Source: Astragalus membranaceus
Taxonomy: Eukaryota; Streptophyta; Magnoliopsida; Fabales; Fabaceae
DNA length: 64,000 nt
Direction of reading: 5' to 3'
NCBI GenBank assembly: GCA_039519185.1
Contig: CM076851.1
Span: forward strand, 29,781,825-29,845,824
Part shown: piece after piece, positions 63,880 through 64,000 of the stretch
Layout: the number at the start of each line of letters is the position of its first letter
Numbering within the stretch: the first letter of the stretch is position 1
Notes under the pieces: generated by a model
Seen by the model: the letters and a program-made list of their open reading frames with translations, nothing else
Database searches by the model: none
Told to the model about the DNA's origin: nothing
Program-made: the position numbers and the translations under genes

Positions 63880-64000
63880 AAGACTTGTTACCTCACCAAT
63901 GGGTTGCCTCCCACTCAACGCTTCTTTAACGTCAATAGCTTGACGTTTTGTAGGTCCTTATGGGTCTCTCAAAATGAGAACCATTTGAGCTTTTTCCACA
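63880..64000 (-). pseudogene. Probable 3' end of another Athila-like pol
   Basis: On the minus strand, GACGTTAAAGAAGCGTTGAG followed by TGGGAGGCAACCCA reads DVKEALSGRQPIGE. This closely matches the last residues of the Athila integrase frame at 32300-32333 (DVKRALRGRQPTA). The window ends before more of pol can be read. If correct, the arrays at 63.4-63.8 kb are in the 3' untranslated region or LTR of this element. Confidence 0.5.

Noticed and set aside
1..64000. tRNA or rRNA genes
   Set aside because: The only tRNA-like matches are retrotransposon primer-binding sites; no cloverleaf or rRNA core sequence was seen.

Overview
This is a gene-poor, repeat-dense stretch of a plant nuclear genome. 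The best guess is a eudicot, probably a legume. Evidence for this includes a very long Ogre/Tat-type LTR element (about 3.9 kb LTRs, PBS beginning TGGCGACTCC), an Athila/Cyclops-type Ty3 element, Tekay/Del-type LTRs beginning TGTAACAYCCC, Ty1/copia elements, CACTA transposons and plant gene fragments with introns. I see no complete ordinary host gene, no rRNA or tRNA gene and no CRISPR array. Almost every base can be assigned to nested mobile DNA.

Layout. 1-1141: minus-strand LINE remnant. 1406-2315: short non-autonomous CACTA element. 2680-3988: complete miniature LTR element (TRIM) with TSD ATATA. 4003-24978: minus-strand Ty1/copia element with TSD AACAT, split by two Tekay-like insertions. 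These are a solo LTR at 5042-7396 (TSD ATCCC) and a tandem LTR-internal-LTR-internal-LTR array at 9304-22394. 25595-34508: nearly intact Athila-type element, plus strand, TSD GTCGG. 34582-57167: 22.6-kb minus-strand Ogre/Tat-type element, TSD GGCAC, that keeps gag but has no recognisable pol. Inside it lie a CACTA end fragment (45880-46033) and a complete 6.6-kb CACTA element (46360-52938, TSD TGA). 57206-62335: copia-derived element with 1.1-kb direct repeats. 62340-63820: GC-rich palindromic arrays. 63880-64000: probable tail of another Athila-like pol on the minus strand.

Host-gene capture. The 6.6-kb CACTA element is a Pack-CACTA. It carries intron-containing pieces of a mitochondrial carrier gene, the FAT region of TOR kinase and an AMY3-type alpha-amylase. 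It also holds an open 180-codon AP2/ERF gene on the opposite strand, plus exon-like pieces I could not name. Independently, the copia-derived element at 57-62 kb holds the 5' region, exon 1 and part of intron 1 of the gene for mitochondrial ribosomal protein mL43. That piece joins the reverse-transcriptase remnant through scrambled filler DNA.

Other highlights. In the tandem Tekay-like array the middle LTR is a chimera, LTR3-like at its 5' side and LTR1-like at its 3' side, which is the signature expected of unequal LTR-LTR crossover. Two different repeats (6066-6320 and 63645-63820) share one architecture, a pair of palindromes about 21-22 bp apart repeated every 71-73 bp, but have different stem sequences. 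All family calls rest on motifs read by eye; no database search was run.
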